Of a DNA stretch of 64,000 nt, positions 12,998-23,693 are shown piece by piece. A program made the translations under genes and the position numbers. Location: positions 21,987,565-22,051,564 of the forward strand of contig NC_080049.1 in NCBI RefSeq assembly GCF_026212465.1. The letters are read 5' to 3'. The stretch's first letter is position 1. Every line of letters starts with the position of its first letter. This DNA comes from Amaranthus tricolor (Eukaryota; Streptophyta; Magnoliopsida; Caryophyllales; Amaranthaceae). Under the pieces are notes generated by a model that made no database searches, was not told the DNA's origin, and was given only the letters and a program-made list of their open reading frames with translations.

Positions 12998-13385
12998 AAC
13001 CTTATCAACATTCACCAATATGTCACTCAAATCACCTCTTATATGCCAAAGATATCCAGGAAAATTACTTCTAATTGTCCTAATAACAGTATGAGCATCT
13101 CTACCAAGGCAAAAAGCATGAGACTTTGAAGAGAATCTAGACTCAAAAATGGGTTCAAGAATCAACAATAACACCTCTTGAACAACATGGTTTTGAAAAG
13201 GTGGCTTATTAGAGTTCAAAATCTTCTTCAATCTATTCTTAGAGGTAAATTCATTGATGGGTTTTTCAGTAGGACTACGAATATACAAATCAGTTTTCAT
13301 GTCCCATTTAAATTGACCTTTTACTACAACATTACGAAGAGCAAGAAGATCATCCAATACTTGAGAGTGAATGGCGTTACGAGAA
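12998..13385 (-). pseudogene. captured fragment of nuclear group II intron maturase (nMAT-like)
   Basis: Open frame of at least 120 codons reading through KTDLYIRSPTEKPINEF, SKNRLKKILNSNKPPFQNHV, VVQEVLLLILEPIFE, RFSSKSHAF, and then RTIRSNFPGYLW and GDLSDIL. These match the start of the reverse transcriptase-like domain of plant nuclear-encoded maturases (nMAT family), proteins that are imported into mitochondria and help splice group II introns. Only this slice is present, without the start, most of the RT fingers/palm or the domain X maturase region. It lies wholly between the TIRs of the Pack-MULE, so it is a transduplicated fragment rather than a gene. Which nMAT paralogue is the source is undetermined. 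Confidence 0.75.
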
Positions 13386-13681
13386 GGGAAGAGCCAGTAA
13401 AATTTAAAGCTTGAATTTAATTTTCTTGATGATAAATTCAGAAATTAAAGAGAAATTAGTACCTTCTCGATGAGGAGAGAGAGAGGAAAATGGAGGAATT
13501 CAATGGAGAGAACCCTAGAGGAAGGAAGTGTTGACGGCACACTGACGGCAATTGTCATTAATGGTATTCTGTGCTAACGGACGTAAACTCAATGGTATAT
13601 GGTGAATTAAAACATTTCATGTGGTATATGGTGAATTTCGAAGAAACTTAGTGGTATATCATGAAATATCCGTAAATTTAT

Positions 13682-14480
13682 TAGTTTATTAGAATAAATA
13701 TAGTTAAAATCAGGATTTGATCTCTTGATCTTGGGTTACAAATGTGTTACCGGCCCAAACCATTGAACTAAAATAGTGTTTCTTGCATTTTTTTTACACT
13801 CCTTAAACTATATATCAACTCTTTCTATTTCATTTCAAATGTTCTATTAACTTTTTGCGTGTTTGCCAATACACTAATTCAATAATTAATAGCGATAATT
13901 ATGCATAATTAAAAATTATAAAAATTTGATATTAATAAAACTTAAGTTGAGACGAATCAAATAAGATTTGATTTGACTATGTTTTTAATGTATGAATTAA
14001 GAATAAAAAACAAATTAAAAGTTGCTGACGAATAATAATACAAAAATAATAGGAATATTCGAAAAGAAACAAAAAAAGTATATTAGTAAATGGTTCAAAG
14101 CTAAAAATATATAAAAGATTTAATTTTCAGCAAAATGACCAAATCTCTCCGATCTCGATTGTAGTATCAATAACTATACAGACTATTATACAGACCACTA
14201 GAGATGAAGCCAAAACATCAAATTCAATTATTTTAATTGACTCAACTCACTTTGCAAACTCCAATTCATCTCTCATTAAGACCACAAGTAAAAATAATCC
14301 CATCGACAAGAAGTAAAAAGGATAATTATACTCCTAGGATATCTCAGGTATACATTAATTAATGTGACCAAAGAATAAAAGGATACACTGAATAAACACC
14401 GATTTTACATATTTGTCCCACCGATTTTACATATTTGTCCTTTTAACTTATTTTTTTTTTTTGTTTTTGTTTTTTCCTAT
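13682..14480. other. intergenic DNA upstream of the ERF gene
   Basis: No gene. A Stowaway-like remnant ('tttcatttcaaatgttcta') lies near 13830. The stretch 14395-14440 carries a short direct repeat, 'gattttacatatttgtcc'. Confidence 0.5.
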
Positions 14481-14487
14481 TTATCCA

Positions 14488-14918
14488 CTTGCACGTGATT
14501 TGGGAATAGATGGAGCTAGGCTAGTAGCTAGAAAGCCAAGTCCAAGTTGCCATCAGGCCAAGTGAGAACACTATGGAAAATTCCCTTACATTTGAAAAAA
14601 ATAATATTCAGAATTAAAATAAATATATAAAAAAATCTAGAAATAAAAGTACAAATTTCAATTTTCTTCCTTTATATAAGTAATATAAATATTGATTGTA
14701 TGGCGGCGTCCAAAACTAAAAATATGGTAATTAGCTTGAGCAAGAATCTATAAAAACCAGCTACACAAGAATTATTCATAAGAACTGGCGGCAAGGCAAT
14801 CCAGAAGAAAATTTTCATTCATACTTTGTCAAATTAATTAAAACATTAATTACTAATTATACATATATATATATATATATTTAAGACTTTATTAATTTAA
14901 TTAAAAAAAAAAGAGTGT
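14488..14918 (+). promoter_or_regulatory. ERF gene proximal promoter and 5'UTR
   Basis: A palindromic G-box CACGTG (14492-14497, in context GCACGTGA, an ABRE-like core) lies about 260 bp upstream of a good TATA box TATAAAAA (14749-14756). Transcription would start near 14780, giving a ~140-base AT-rich 5'UTR that contains a short (AT)n at 14863-14880. G-box/ABRE control would fit a stress- or ABA-responsive ERF, but that is inference. Confidence 0.5.
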
Positions 14919-17012
14919 ATGTGTGTATATTTATCAGAAGAAAAGGTGGCGAAAAGAAGCAAGAAGAACAACAACAATGGCGGCGAAGATTATTTGGAAG
15001 AAGAAGAAGAGATGAAGATGAATGATATATTAAGTCCAATGATACCAGGATTTAGTAGAGAAAAAGAAATGCATCAAATGGTTTCTGCTTTAACTTATGT
15101 TGTTTCTGGTGCTGATACTGCAGCTTCTTCTTCATTAAAGAGTACTACTCATGGAGTAAAAAGAAGCCATGATTATGAAGATGATGATGAAGTAAAGGGT
15201 AAAATGAAATTGTATGATGACTCAATTTTCAGTGATGTGAAACCAGTTTCAGTTTCTTCTACATATCCGTATCTTCCTACAAAAGGTACGCTGCTTATAC
15301 AATAATTAATTCCTTATTTATTTCTATCTTCTAGACATTTCAAAAGAATCTTTTTTATGCATAAAAAATTACAAATTACTACGGTGCGGTTGTAGGTTAC
15401 GTATCGTGTCTTTTCTACTTCAATACTTATGTTAAACATTTGCACTAATTTCTTTTATTTTACATCACACTACTTTTAAAATATTATCGTAATGTAGCAA
15501 ACTTAATAACAAGATTTAATCTGTTTTAAATAATGGGTTTTTTTAATTTACGAGATAATAATAATAATTATTATATATAATATACATACATGTAAGGTGA
15601 ATTCTTTGAGGTCTTAAAAATATTATATTCTCTAATAATAGTCGATGAATGATGCGTGCTCTATTAGCATGGATATTAAATCATACAATATAACTTCACG
15701 AAGGTATATCTTAGCAAGAAATCTATCCCTAATATTTATGGATTGTGATATAACATAATTATCAATGGGTGGTGATCGACCGCACATGGCTATATATGAA
15801 AAAGTTATTAAAAAAATATATATGTTAAGTTTATTAGTATAAAATAAATATATTTACTATAAATAAGACAAAAAAAATTTAGTATGGGACTTTTAAATTT
15901 TAAAAAAGACTTTGTAATTAACATGTGATACTTTTAAGTCTTTTCCTTTAAATTTTGCCTTATAAGTTTACCTGTAATAACCTCTTATACTCATTTTATA
16001 CGTGAAAACTATAAATAAATAAGAAACGAGTTTTTTTAGTAAGGGGAGATGGTATTAGTCTATGAATCATGTATAATAAAATAAGAAATATGAAATTACG
16101 TGAATATTACGTTTCAATAAAAGAGCATATATCAAATCATAAAATTTAAAATATATTTATATTCAAGACATTATTCTTTCGGTGTGCCAAGATAACATCA
16201 TTGTAGTATTATAATAGCATGGCAATAGTTTGGAGACATAACAGAATTGCATGCATGTCAATTCTATCTCAAAAAACGAGTAAAATAAATAATTAAATTC
16301 AAATTACAACATGTCAATCCTATCCAAATGATATATTATCAACCTTAGTTTTATATTATTTTTTATAATTTGACTAAAAAATTTTTTAGTTTTGGACAAA
16401 CTGTAATCATAAAAATAAAATAAAATGAACAAACTTAGTATCAATTAGTTATCTTAAAAGGGATTCTTTCACGATAACTTTGCTATTTTATAAAAGCGAA
16501 AAAATATAAAAAGTTAGTAAAATTGTTTATAAAATTTATTGATTCATATAATTAATATTGGATTTTTTAAAAGAAATGGAATATTTTTTTTTCACGTGAA
16601 GCTATTAGAACCTCTTCAATAAAACGAGTACATATTATTTTATTCACCGCATATTAGAATGCATGTTGGCAATTTGCATGAGATATCCACGATTTTGTAT
16701 TGACAAGCTAAATGCTACTTAAATCACTATTTTGGTGAATCAAAATGTAGTGGGTACATTTCATTTGTACTACACATTGCTGAGTAATATTCTCCAATAG
16801 ATTCTATCGAAGTACAACAAAATAAACTATTATTATTAGTTAGGACAATATAAAAGCATTTACGGCATTAATTAAAAGTCATTACATTATTATTTAATTA
16901 GATCAATATAATTAGTATTGTTACCAAATGGTCTTAGGCCGACTTCATTTTAGGTGTTTAATCCACTTAATTAGGCCATTATCCATCAACATATATATGT
17001 GAAACAAGTTGT

Positions 17013-17059
<47 letters not shown>

Positions 17060-18916
17060 GAAACAGTTGTAGTTTTAGATACAATTAATTTATGAACTTG
17101 TAAGACCATATATTAAATTACAGAGTATCTTACTATATTCTATTCTCTTCAGTTATTCAAATTAAATATTCCATATGATTTTACACACTCGTCAATTTAC
17201 TATTTCAATTTTAAAAATCTATAAATATACGTAGTTAAATTACGAAATGTTAAAATTATTAAATTTTATAATAAAACAAATAAAAAAATTCAATTAACTA
17301 TATTTTAACTTATAAAATAAGAATAAAATACAAACTAAAAATAATTAATAAGTAAGACATTTTATCATAATATGGATAATAGGGTAACAAACGTTTATAG
17401 AAAATGTTGTGTATTAGACGTCAATTTAGGAAAAGCAAACCATGGCTCTATTTTGACTGCAAGCACACTAATCAAGCTTGCAAGTGTTAATCTTTTGTAC
17501 CTAACATGTAGATGTTTGGGAGTATTAGATTATAATTGTGCTTAAAAGTCAAAATTTTTGTGTAGTTATAATCAGGGTTGATTAATGATGATCAAAATAT
17601 GGTAGTCCAAAGTTTATAGAGGACAAGGTCTCGAAATTTTGTAATTAGGAATCTTTAATTTCTTTTATATAAATAATTCTATTCACGACGTAATTAATAC
17701 ATGTTTATTAATTTAGTTACTTAAATATAATACCTTATCTATTCCAAAATACTTGTAATTTTTGGTTTTTTTACGCAATTTGATACACTAATTTAATTCT
17801 TAATATATATAATTATATTTGATAAAAAATTATAAAAATTTTGATATTAAAAATCTTTGTATTGAAATGAATCAAATAAGAATCCACTTGACTATGTTTT
17901 AACTTATAGATTAAATTTTTGTATTGAGTACAATATTTTTAGTGTTGCAAGTAATTTGAAACCGATGAAGTAATTGAGAGAATTAGAAAATGTGTCTAGA
18001 TAATTCAAATAATAGTATTTATTTTGTCATTTTATAAAAATTTACAAATCACGGTGATAGATTAGAATTTTCGGATCAAATAAACAATCCACATTAAATC
18101 ACAATGATATAACCAAAATGTAACAAAAGAAAAAACTAAAGTGATGTATTTTTCTACTTGCAATTAGGGGGACCAAGCTATATGATGCCCACTACAACAT
18201 CAAGCTCAACGGCAGCAGCAACAACAGCAACAGAAACATTAACATTTACATACACTCATCATGATTCCCCAAACAAGAATACCATCAACATGGCATCTCA
18301 ATCTCAACAACTTGGAGAAACAGGAACAGTAATTATACAACCAAGTAGAAGAAAATACAGAGGAGTTAGACAACGTCCTTGGGGCAAATGGGCAGCTGAA
18401 ATTAGGGACCCTTACAAAGCTGCCCGTGTTTGGTTAGGTACATTCGACACAGCTGAATCAGCTGCTCGTGCTTATGATGAAGCTGCCCTTAGATTTAGAG
18501 GAAGCAAAGCTAAACTAAACTTCCCTGAAAATGTTACTTCCCAAAACATTCAGACAAATCTACCAACAACCCATTTAAGCTTTTCGGATCCTCCACCAAC
18601 CCATTTAACACCTCTTCAAAACTCTCTCCAATTACTTCAAAATCAATCATCAATGGAGTTTCTACAAGCTAATTCGCAAGATTATAAAGATTATCTTGAT
18701 TATTCGAGGCTAATTACTGGTTCTTTTGATGATAATCAAAGAGATTTAAGGTTCAGTTTGTGGAGTCAAATGTTAACACCTCCTCCACCGTCAAACAACA
18801 TTATGATGAGTACTTCAATGTCAACCCCACAATTAGCGTATCGTGTGGATGAGATTGATCCACGTGGAAGTCAAAGTAAGATAGAAGATTCTAAAGAAAC
18901 ATCAAGTGGAACATGA
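14919..18916 (+). CDS. AP2/ERF transcription factor, group X (ABR1/RAP2.6L-like)
   Basis: Two coding exons, 14919-15285 and 18168-18916, joined by an intron with GT (15286) and AG (18167) borders. The split Gly codon restores a continuous frame of 371 aa. The single AP2/ERF domain lies at about residues 185-243, with [18 protein letters not shown], then [11 protein letters not shown] and [11 protein letters not shown]. The WLG and the Ala/Asp pair typical of the ERF subfamily are present, so it should bind GCC-box-type DNA in the nucleus. Residues 50-64 ([15 protein letters not shown]) match the N-terminal motif of ERF group X, the group of ABR1, RAP2.6 and RAP2.6L. The N-terminus is rich in acidic residues and Asn; a Ser/Thr/Ala-rich linker and a polar C-terminus follow. 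The first Met is used; Met32 or Met34 are alternatives. Group X members are stress, wound and ABA responsive, but the specific role is not readable here. Confidence 0.93.
15286..18167 (+). other. 2.9-kb intron of the ERF gene
   Basis: AT-rich, with no internal gene. It holds a 42-nt T tract (17015-17056) bounded by near-identical direct repeats, and Stowaway-like MITE remnants around 17150-17370 and 17735-17960. Confidence 0.85.
17001..17076. repeat. T42 tract inside a 17-bp direct repeat
   Basis: A run of 42 T (17015-17056) lies between GAAACAAGTTGTAGTTTT (17001-17018) and GAAACAGTTGTAGTTTT (17060-17076). The arrangement resembles a target duplication round a bare poly(A) tail on the minus strand. 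Confidence 0.85.
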
Positions 18917-20885
18917 TTTGAGGAGTTGCCGTGGTTTTTAGTAAACACCTGTTTGAAGTATTTATTTCTTGTTTGGGGCTTTTGACTTTGATTTATACAC
19001 ACACTTGGTCAAATCTAATTTAAGATTACTTACTGTGTGATTAGCATATTGCCGTTTCGTTTTTTTTTTCTTTTTTTTTTGTAATTACTCCAATTTTGGT
19101 TTGTGGGATATATTCATGAGTGATGCAATAGGAGTATTGTGGAGGCAAATTTTCTTTGAAATACTTGTTGAAATCCCCTTTATTTTTTTTATCAAATACT
19201 TTTAATAATAGAAATTTATACGGTCATTCCCATTAAAATTGCAATATCTATTCTTAAAAGTTCTCACTTCATATTAAAAATACTAATAAAAAAATTGAAA
19301 AATAAAAACTTCTTTAAGTTTTGCCAAATATATTAATTTAATAGGACTATAATTAATTGTATGTTAATTTATTTTCTAAATAAATTTAAAGTTAAATTAA
19401 GTAAGTATTTTTTTTTAGCAAGGCTACAATTGGTTGTGTGGAAATTTATTTTCCTAAATAAATTTAAAACTAAATAAGATAAGTATCATAAATTAGAAAG
19501 ACTAATAAAAGAATTGAAAATTAACACAAGATAATTTCTTACCGTTTTGTCAAATGTATTAATTTAATAGAACTATAATTGATTGGGTGACAATTTATTT
19601 TTCTAATTAAATTTAAAGCTAAATTAGTTAAGTATTTTTAATAAGGCTACAATAGATTGCATGAAAATTTATTTTCCTAAATAAATTTAAAACTAAAAAA
19701 GATCATTACATAACTTTTTATATACCAAAATAAGAATGGATAAGAAATTAATTCTTAAAAATATCTCTCTATACTAAACACAGTGCATTACACAAGCTTT
19801 TAAACTAGTAAATTATGAAGGCTACAATTTTAATGGAACAGATGGGTATTATAGTAACCATTTTACGATGACAAGATATTCATCAAAGAAGTTCAATTTT
19901 AACTCAAAGTCGTTCTTTTTTAAAGAACTAATAAAGTGAGTATTTTATAATCAAAAGTATCTTTTAGCATTCAAAATGATAAGTAAACATTAAATAATTA
20001 AAGTGAGTATTTTAAATTTAAGAACTAATGTTTAATTAATTTAGTTAGATTATAAATCCCACTTAGCACTGTCTAACGATTTGATCATCTTGATATGTGT
20101 TTAAATATTCATAAATTCTCTTGAAACATAGTTTCTTTGAGATATCATCTGTTATTAGGATAGCTCATAAAGAAAAATATAGAGTAAGAATAAGAGTAAG
20201 AATTAAGCTTTAATGGGTAGGGCTTGAGAGATATCTCTCTGAGAGATAGGCTCTCAAAAGACCGACTGATAAATATTTAATTAGAATTTATGATAATTTG
20301 GGTTTGGAAATTTAAACTTGAGCTCCAACTCTGTTGTTTACATCAAAGCCCAAATCCAAATTGATATAGGCTTAAGTCTAAACTCAAATTAGGGTTAGAG
20401 TTAAATACAGTTTTGATATGATCCTCAATCCATGTAAATAAATCTATAACTAATTCATACTCGTATCAAACATTTAGATTGAAATTAAGAATACTTTTCT
20501 TACATATTAAAATATGACCTAAAAATCAAATAAATAGAAAATTAATTATAAAAAATGTTATTATTAATGTCTCTTAATCAATCTTATTTTACATTTTGCT
20601 TGGATATTAAGAATTGAAAAAAATTCTATGTTTGAGTAAATTCCCTTCAATTTTTTTTAAATACTTTCATATTAGAGGTAATTTGGTTAAAAGAAATGAA
20701 ATGAAATGAATTGTAAATATCATGTAAGTCCATAATTGTTTAATTAATTTTAGTTAAATATTTTTTTTTCCATTCATTATATGGTAGGCTAAAGAAAAGA
20801 AAAAGACTACATAAAAATCAAAGTTAAGAATTTATTTGGAGATTGTGATATTTATTCTAAATTAGACAAAATTCATAATCAAATA
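18917..20885. other. AT-rich intergenic DNA 3' of the ERF gene
   Basis: No gene is seen. The first ~250 bases should hold the ERF 3'UTR. A two-copy, ~230-bp tandem repeat lies at 19316-19710. Confidence 0.6.
19316..19710. repeat. ~230-bp tandem duplication with internal half-repeats
   Basis: 'tattaatttaatag.actataatt' recurs at about 19330 and 19557. Inside each copy, 'aggctacaat..gttg' and 'ttcctaaataaatttaaa' recur as half-units. Copies are diverged by substitutions and small gaps. Confidence 0.7.
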
Positions 20886-21140
20886 CTTCCTCTGTTCTTA
20901 AATACTCGTTACATAATCATTTTTTACACTATTCATCATTCAAGCTTATTTTATGTATTGCGGCTAATGTGTAAGAAAAAATATAAAGTGGGATTTTGTT
21001 CGAATCGCCTAATTGTATACTTTCATAATATTAAGTTTTTATAATTTTTAGATGTATATAATCCAATATATAAATGATCAAAACAACATATTAGATTTCA
21101 TAAAAAGTCAAATATAACAAATATTGTGGAACAGAGGAAC
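20886..21140. mobile_element. Stowaway-like MITE
   Basis: Ends CTTCCTCTGTTC and (inverted) GTTCCTCTGTTCC, bounded by TA dinucleotides at 20884-20885 and 21141-21142. AT-rich interior; no coding capacity. Confidence 0.65.
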
Positions 21141-21626
21141 TACTTTAAGTCAAACTATTATATTTATTGTATTAAGAAACTTCTAGCCTCTTCTGGTGAG
21201 CGAAAATAAATACAAAATTGAACATATATAGTGGAACAACGTGCAAGCTGTCTGTTTGAAATTATTCAAATTTGATAACCAAAAATTATTACAAGGAATA
21301 AAGAGAGAAGGATCTGTCACAATTTAAAGAATATAAACTTTATTCTAAACTTTGAAAATGAAGTATTTGGCAATCATCCAAATCATTATGATTTTTACAT
21401 ATGACCTACATTAATATAACTGAGAAAAAAATGATAAGATTATGTAATATTAAAGACGTTATGGTCTAAAATTAGCCGTAAGAAAACCCTTAAAAAGACA
21501 TCATATTATCCTAAAATACCCTACAAATTCAATAATCATATATGCTAATTATATCATATCATATATACTAATAAAAATGTTAGAAAAATAACCAAACTCA
21601 TCCTTATAGAGTCTTAACAAATACTA

Positions 21627-21850
21627 CTCCGTCCTCTTTGAATTGCATCAAAGAGGAATTGGTGTATTTTTAAGAAAATGGTAATAAATAAAGAGAGAGA
21701 ATAAATTGCGTGGATGAAATTAAAAGAGAGTTAAGATGTGTGGATGAGACTAAAAGAAAGTGGTGGGCCATTGTTCAAAAATAGAAATGATGCAAATTAA
21801 GTGGGACGAACCAAAATGAAAAATGATATAAATTCAAGGGACGGAGGGAG
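21627..21850. mobile_element. Stowaway-like MITE
   Basis: Inverted ends CTCCGTCCTCTTTGAATT and CTCCCTCCGTCCCTTGAATT with TA on both sides (21625-21626, 21851-21852). CTCCCTCCGTCC is the classical Stowaway terminus. Confidence 0.85.
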
Positions 21851-21959
21851 TAGAATTGTTTTGGTGGATGATAATTGATTACATGACAACATTTACCTAA
21901 TTTAAAATTTGATTTATTATAAATTTGAGCTAAACCAGGTAAAGTATTTATATAATTTA

Positions 21960-22256
21960 AGAAAACTTATTGTGAATAATACAACTTTTTGTTAATTTTC
22001 CTACAATAAATACCAACTTTTGATTAACCATGAATAACACCAACTTAGGGGGTTTTTTCCTAAAATAATACCAACTTTAGTTTATTAGCAAATTCACCTA
22101 TTCTTTGTGTTATATTCTACATAGTTTGATTTTTAATATGTTAGGGATATTCTAGGGAAACACTCCTCTAAGTTGGTATTATTCATGGTTAATCAAAAGT
22201 TTGTATTATTGTAGAAAAATAAGCAAAGGGTCGTATTATTCGTTGTAATTTTCCTA
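21960..22256. mobile_element. fold-back MITE with ~80-bp arms
   Basis: The left arm (about 21961-22048) and right arm (about 22168-22256) are inverted copies. They share blocks such as GAATAATAC, CTACAATAA and TTGATTAACCATGAATAA. The family is undetermined; no clear TSD is visible. Confidence 0.75.
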
Positions 22257-22566
22257 TAATTTATTATAGCAATTCTATATGCCTAACCTTGAATCTAATA
22301 TTTTTAATTAAATGAAAAAGTAATGTGTTCGATAAATATAATTTTTAAAAAATGAGTATTTAATTTTTGTTTTAAAAATCATATATTTAATAAATTTAAT
22401 CACGATAATATATGCTTAATAACATTGTTCTTTGAAGTTATATTTATACATTTCATATTATTAAATTCGTGTATTGCACGAGTTTTTAAAATAGTAAAGT
22501 CAAAACGGCTCAATTGTTTATATAATTAGGAAAATATACATTGAAAATTCCATATTTGGCTGGTTT
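22257..22566. other. AT-rich intergenic DNA
   Basis: Nothing recognisable. Confidence 0.5.
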
Positions 22567-22755
22567 TGTAACACCCCGGCCCCTTGGACCGCCGGTGACT
22601 ACTCATAGAGACTATATGCTGGCCCCACAGACCAACACAAGTCCTTCTAGCGCATTTTGGCCTCACTCGTGAAAACTTTCCAGGAAGTCACTTATCCTAA
22701 GACTACTCCCACCAAACACACTTAACTGGGGAGTTCTTAACAAATGAGCTCCCAT
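22567..22755 (-). mobile_element. Cassandra-type TRIM LTR (5S rRNA-derived), partial or solo
   Basis: On the minus strand this sequence ends GGGGTGTTACA (22577-22567), an LTR-like CA terminus. It contains a region (22753-22664) that aligns along the second half of plant 5S rRNA, with blocks AGAACTCC, AGTTAAG, GAGTAGT, TAGGAT, GTGAC and TTCCTGG in order. Cassandra TRIMs are known to carry 5S rRNA sequence with its RNA polymerase III promoter in their LTRs. No primer binding site follows, so this is a solo or truncated LTR; its 5' border is not determined. Confidence 0.75.
22664..22753 (-). pseudogene. 5S rRNA-like segment within the Cassandra LTR
   Basis: About 90 bases collinear with the 3' two-thirds of 5S rRNA, including the internal control region, but with several substitutions and a small insertion. 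It is not a functional 5S gene, because it lies within an LTR and lacks the 5' and 3' stem partners. Confidence 0.7.
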
Positions 22756-23441
22756 AAAAAAAATACATTTTATTGATATGAGTAGTTTATCAGTTTTTTT
22801 TGAAGCAAAAATTCCGAATATCATAGGTTTCCTTTTACAAATTGGACACTGATTATTTACGAAAAATTCGATATATTCCCTCACTTTCTTTTAAAGATCT
22901 TGCTAGATTCTTTACCCTATTCTATTCGGTTTTCATATAAAAATTAAGATTAATTAAGCTACAATCAAAAAGGCTTAAAAATAAGGCTATTATAATTATA
23001 TTAATTTCTTAATCACATTAGGATAGCCATATACAGTGTCACGTATAGAGAAGAGATCACACATAAACATAATATATTAATATAATTATTTTTATAGTAT
23101 GAAGACCAATGCTCGCGCACATATTTAAATATTATGTCATTTTATAATAATTAATTTATTTCTTTTTACCATAATTATTTTTTTTGGTTAAATAAATTAT
23201 CAAAAAATTATTTGTAGTTTACATGTTCCGTTAAATGATTCTATTAACAAGATGAAATCTAAATAAATAAAAATAATGCATGACATGGATATCTATTATT
23301 AATTGAGTACATAAACGATAAAAAGTTACAAAAGCTCACCATTCAATTAAATTTAAACTATAATAGGCCTTGAAATTGAAAAAAGAATAAATAAAAAATA
23401 TATGACTTTTCTTATCATCCTCATATTAATTATACACTTGT
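22756..23441. other. AT-rich intergenic DNA
   Basis: No gene is seen. Confidence 0.5.
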
Positions 23442-23693
23442 CTTGGACGAGATGGCCTCATAATGAGATGACCGGCCTAATTCGCGCGTGTAACAATATG
23501 GGCATTTTTTTCATTTACTGGACATTTTTCAATTTTAATCTTAAAGGTATCAATTTTGACCTTAAAGGTATCAATTTTCAAAATTAATACCTTTAAGGTC
23601 AAAATTGATAAATGCCTTAAAAATTAAAATGTTACATGCGCGAATTGTGCCGGCCCAAGTTGACGGTCTCAAAATGAGACCGTCTTGTCCAAG
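23442..23693. mobile_element. fold-back MITE (CTTGGACRAGAYGG ends)
   Basis: The ends CTTGGACGAGATGG and (inverted) CTTGGACAAGACGG are followed by matching inverted blocks with CATAATGAGA/CATTTTGAGA, GGCC and AATTCGCGC. The centre has direct and inverted copies of 'accttaaaggtatcaatttt' (23545-23610). Fragments with the same GAGACCGTC-like motif occur near 2566 and 20230. Confidence 0.75.

Larger units (their letters stand above)
11809..13672. mobile_element. Pack-MULE (Mutator-like) with captured gene pieces
   Basis: Nearly perfect terminal inverted repeats of about 209 bp (11809-12017 and 13464-13672) begin CGAATATTTCATG and CGGATATTTCATG. They are flanked by a perfect 9-bp direct repeat TAAATTTAT (11800-11808 and 13673-13681), the hallmark of Mutator-like elements. 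There is no transposase. The interior contains a maturase-like coding fragment (minus strand) and a GC-richer segment with two related copies of unknown origin. Long TIRs, 9-bp TSD and host-gene fragments together define a Pack-MULE. Confidence 0.9.

Noticed and set aside
22664..22753. Genuine 5S rRNA gene
   Set aside because: It is diverged, lacks both terminal stem halves and lies within LTR-like sequence.
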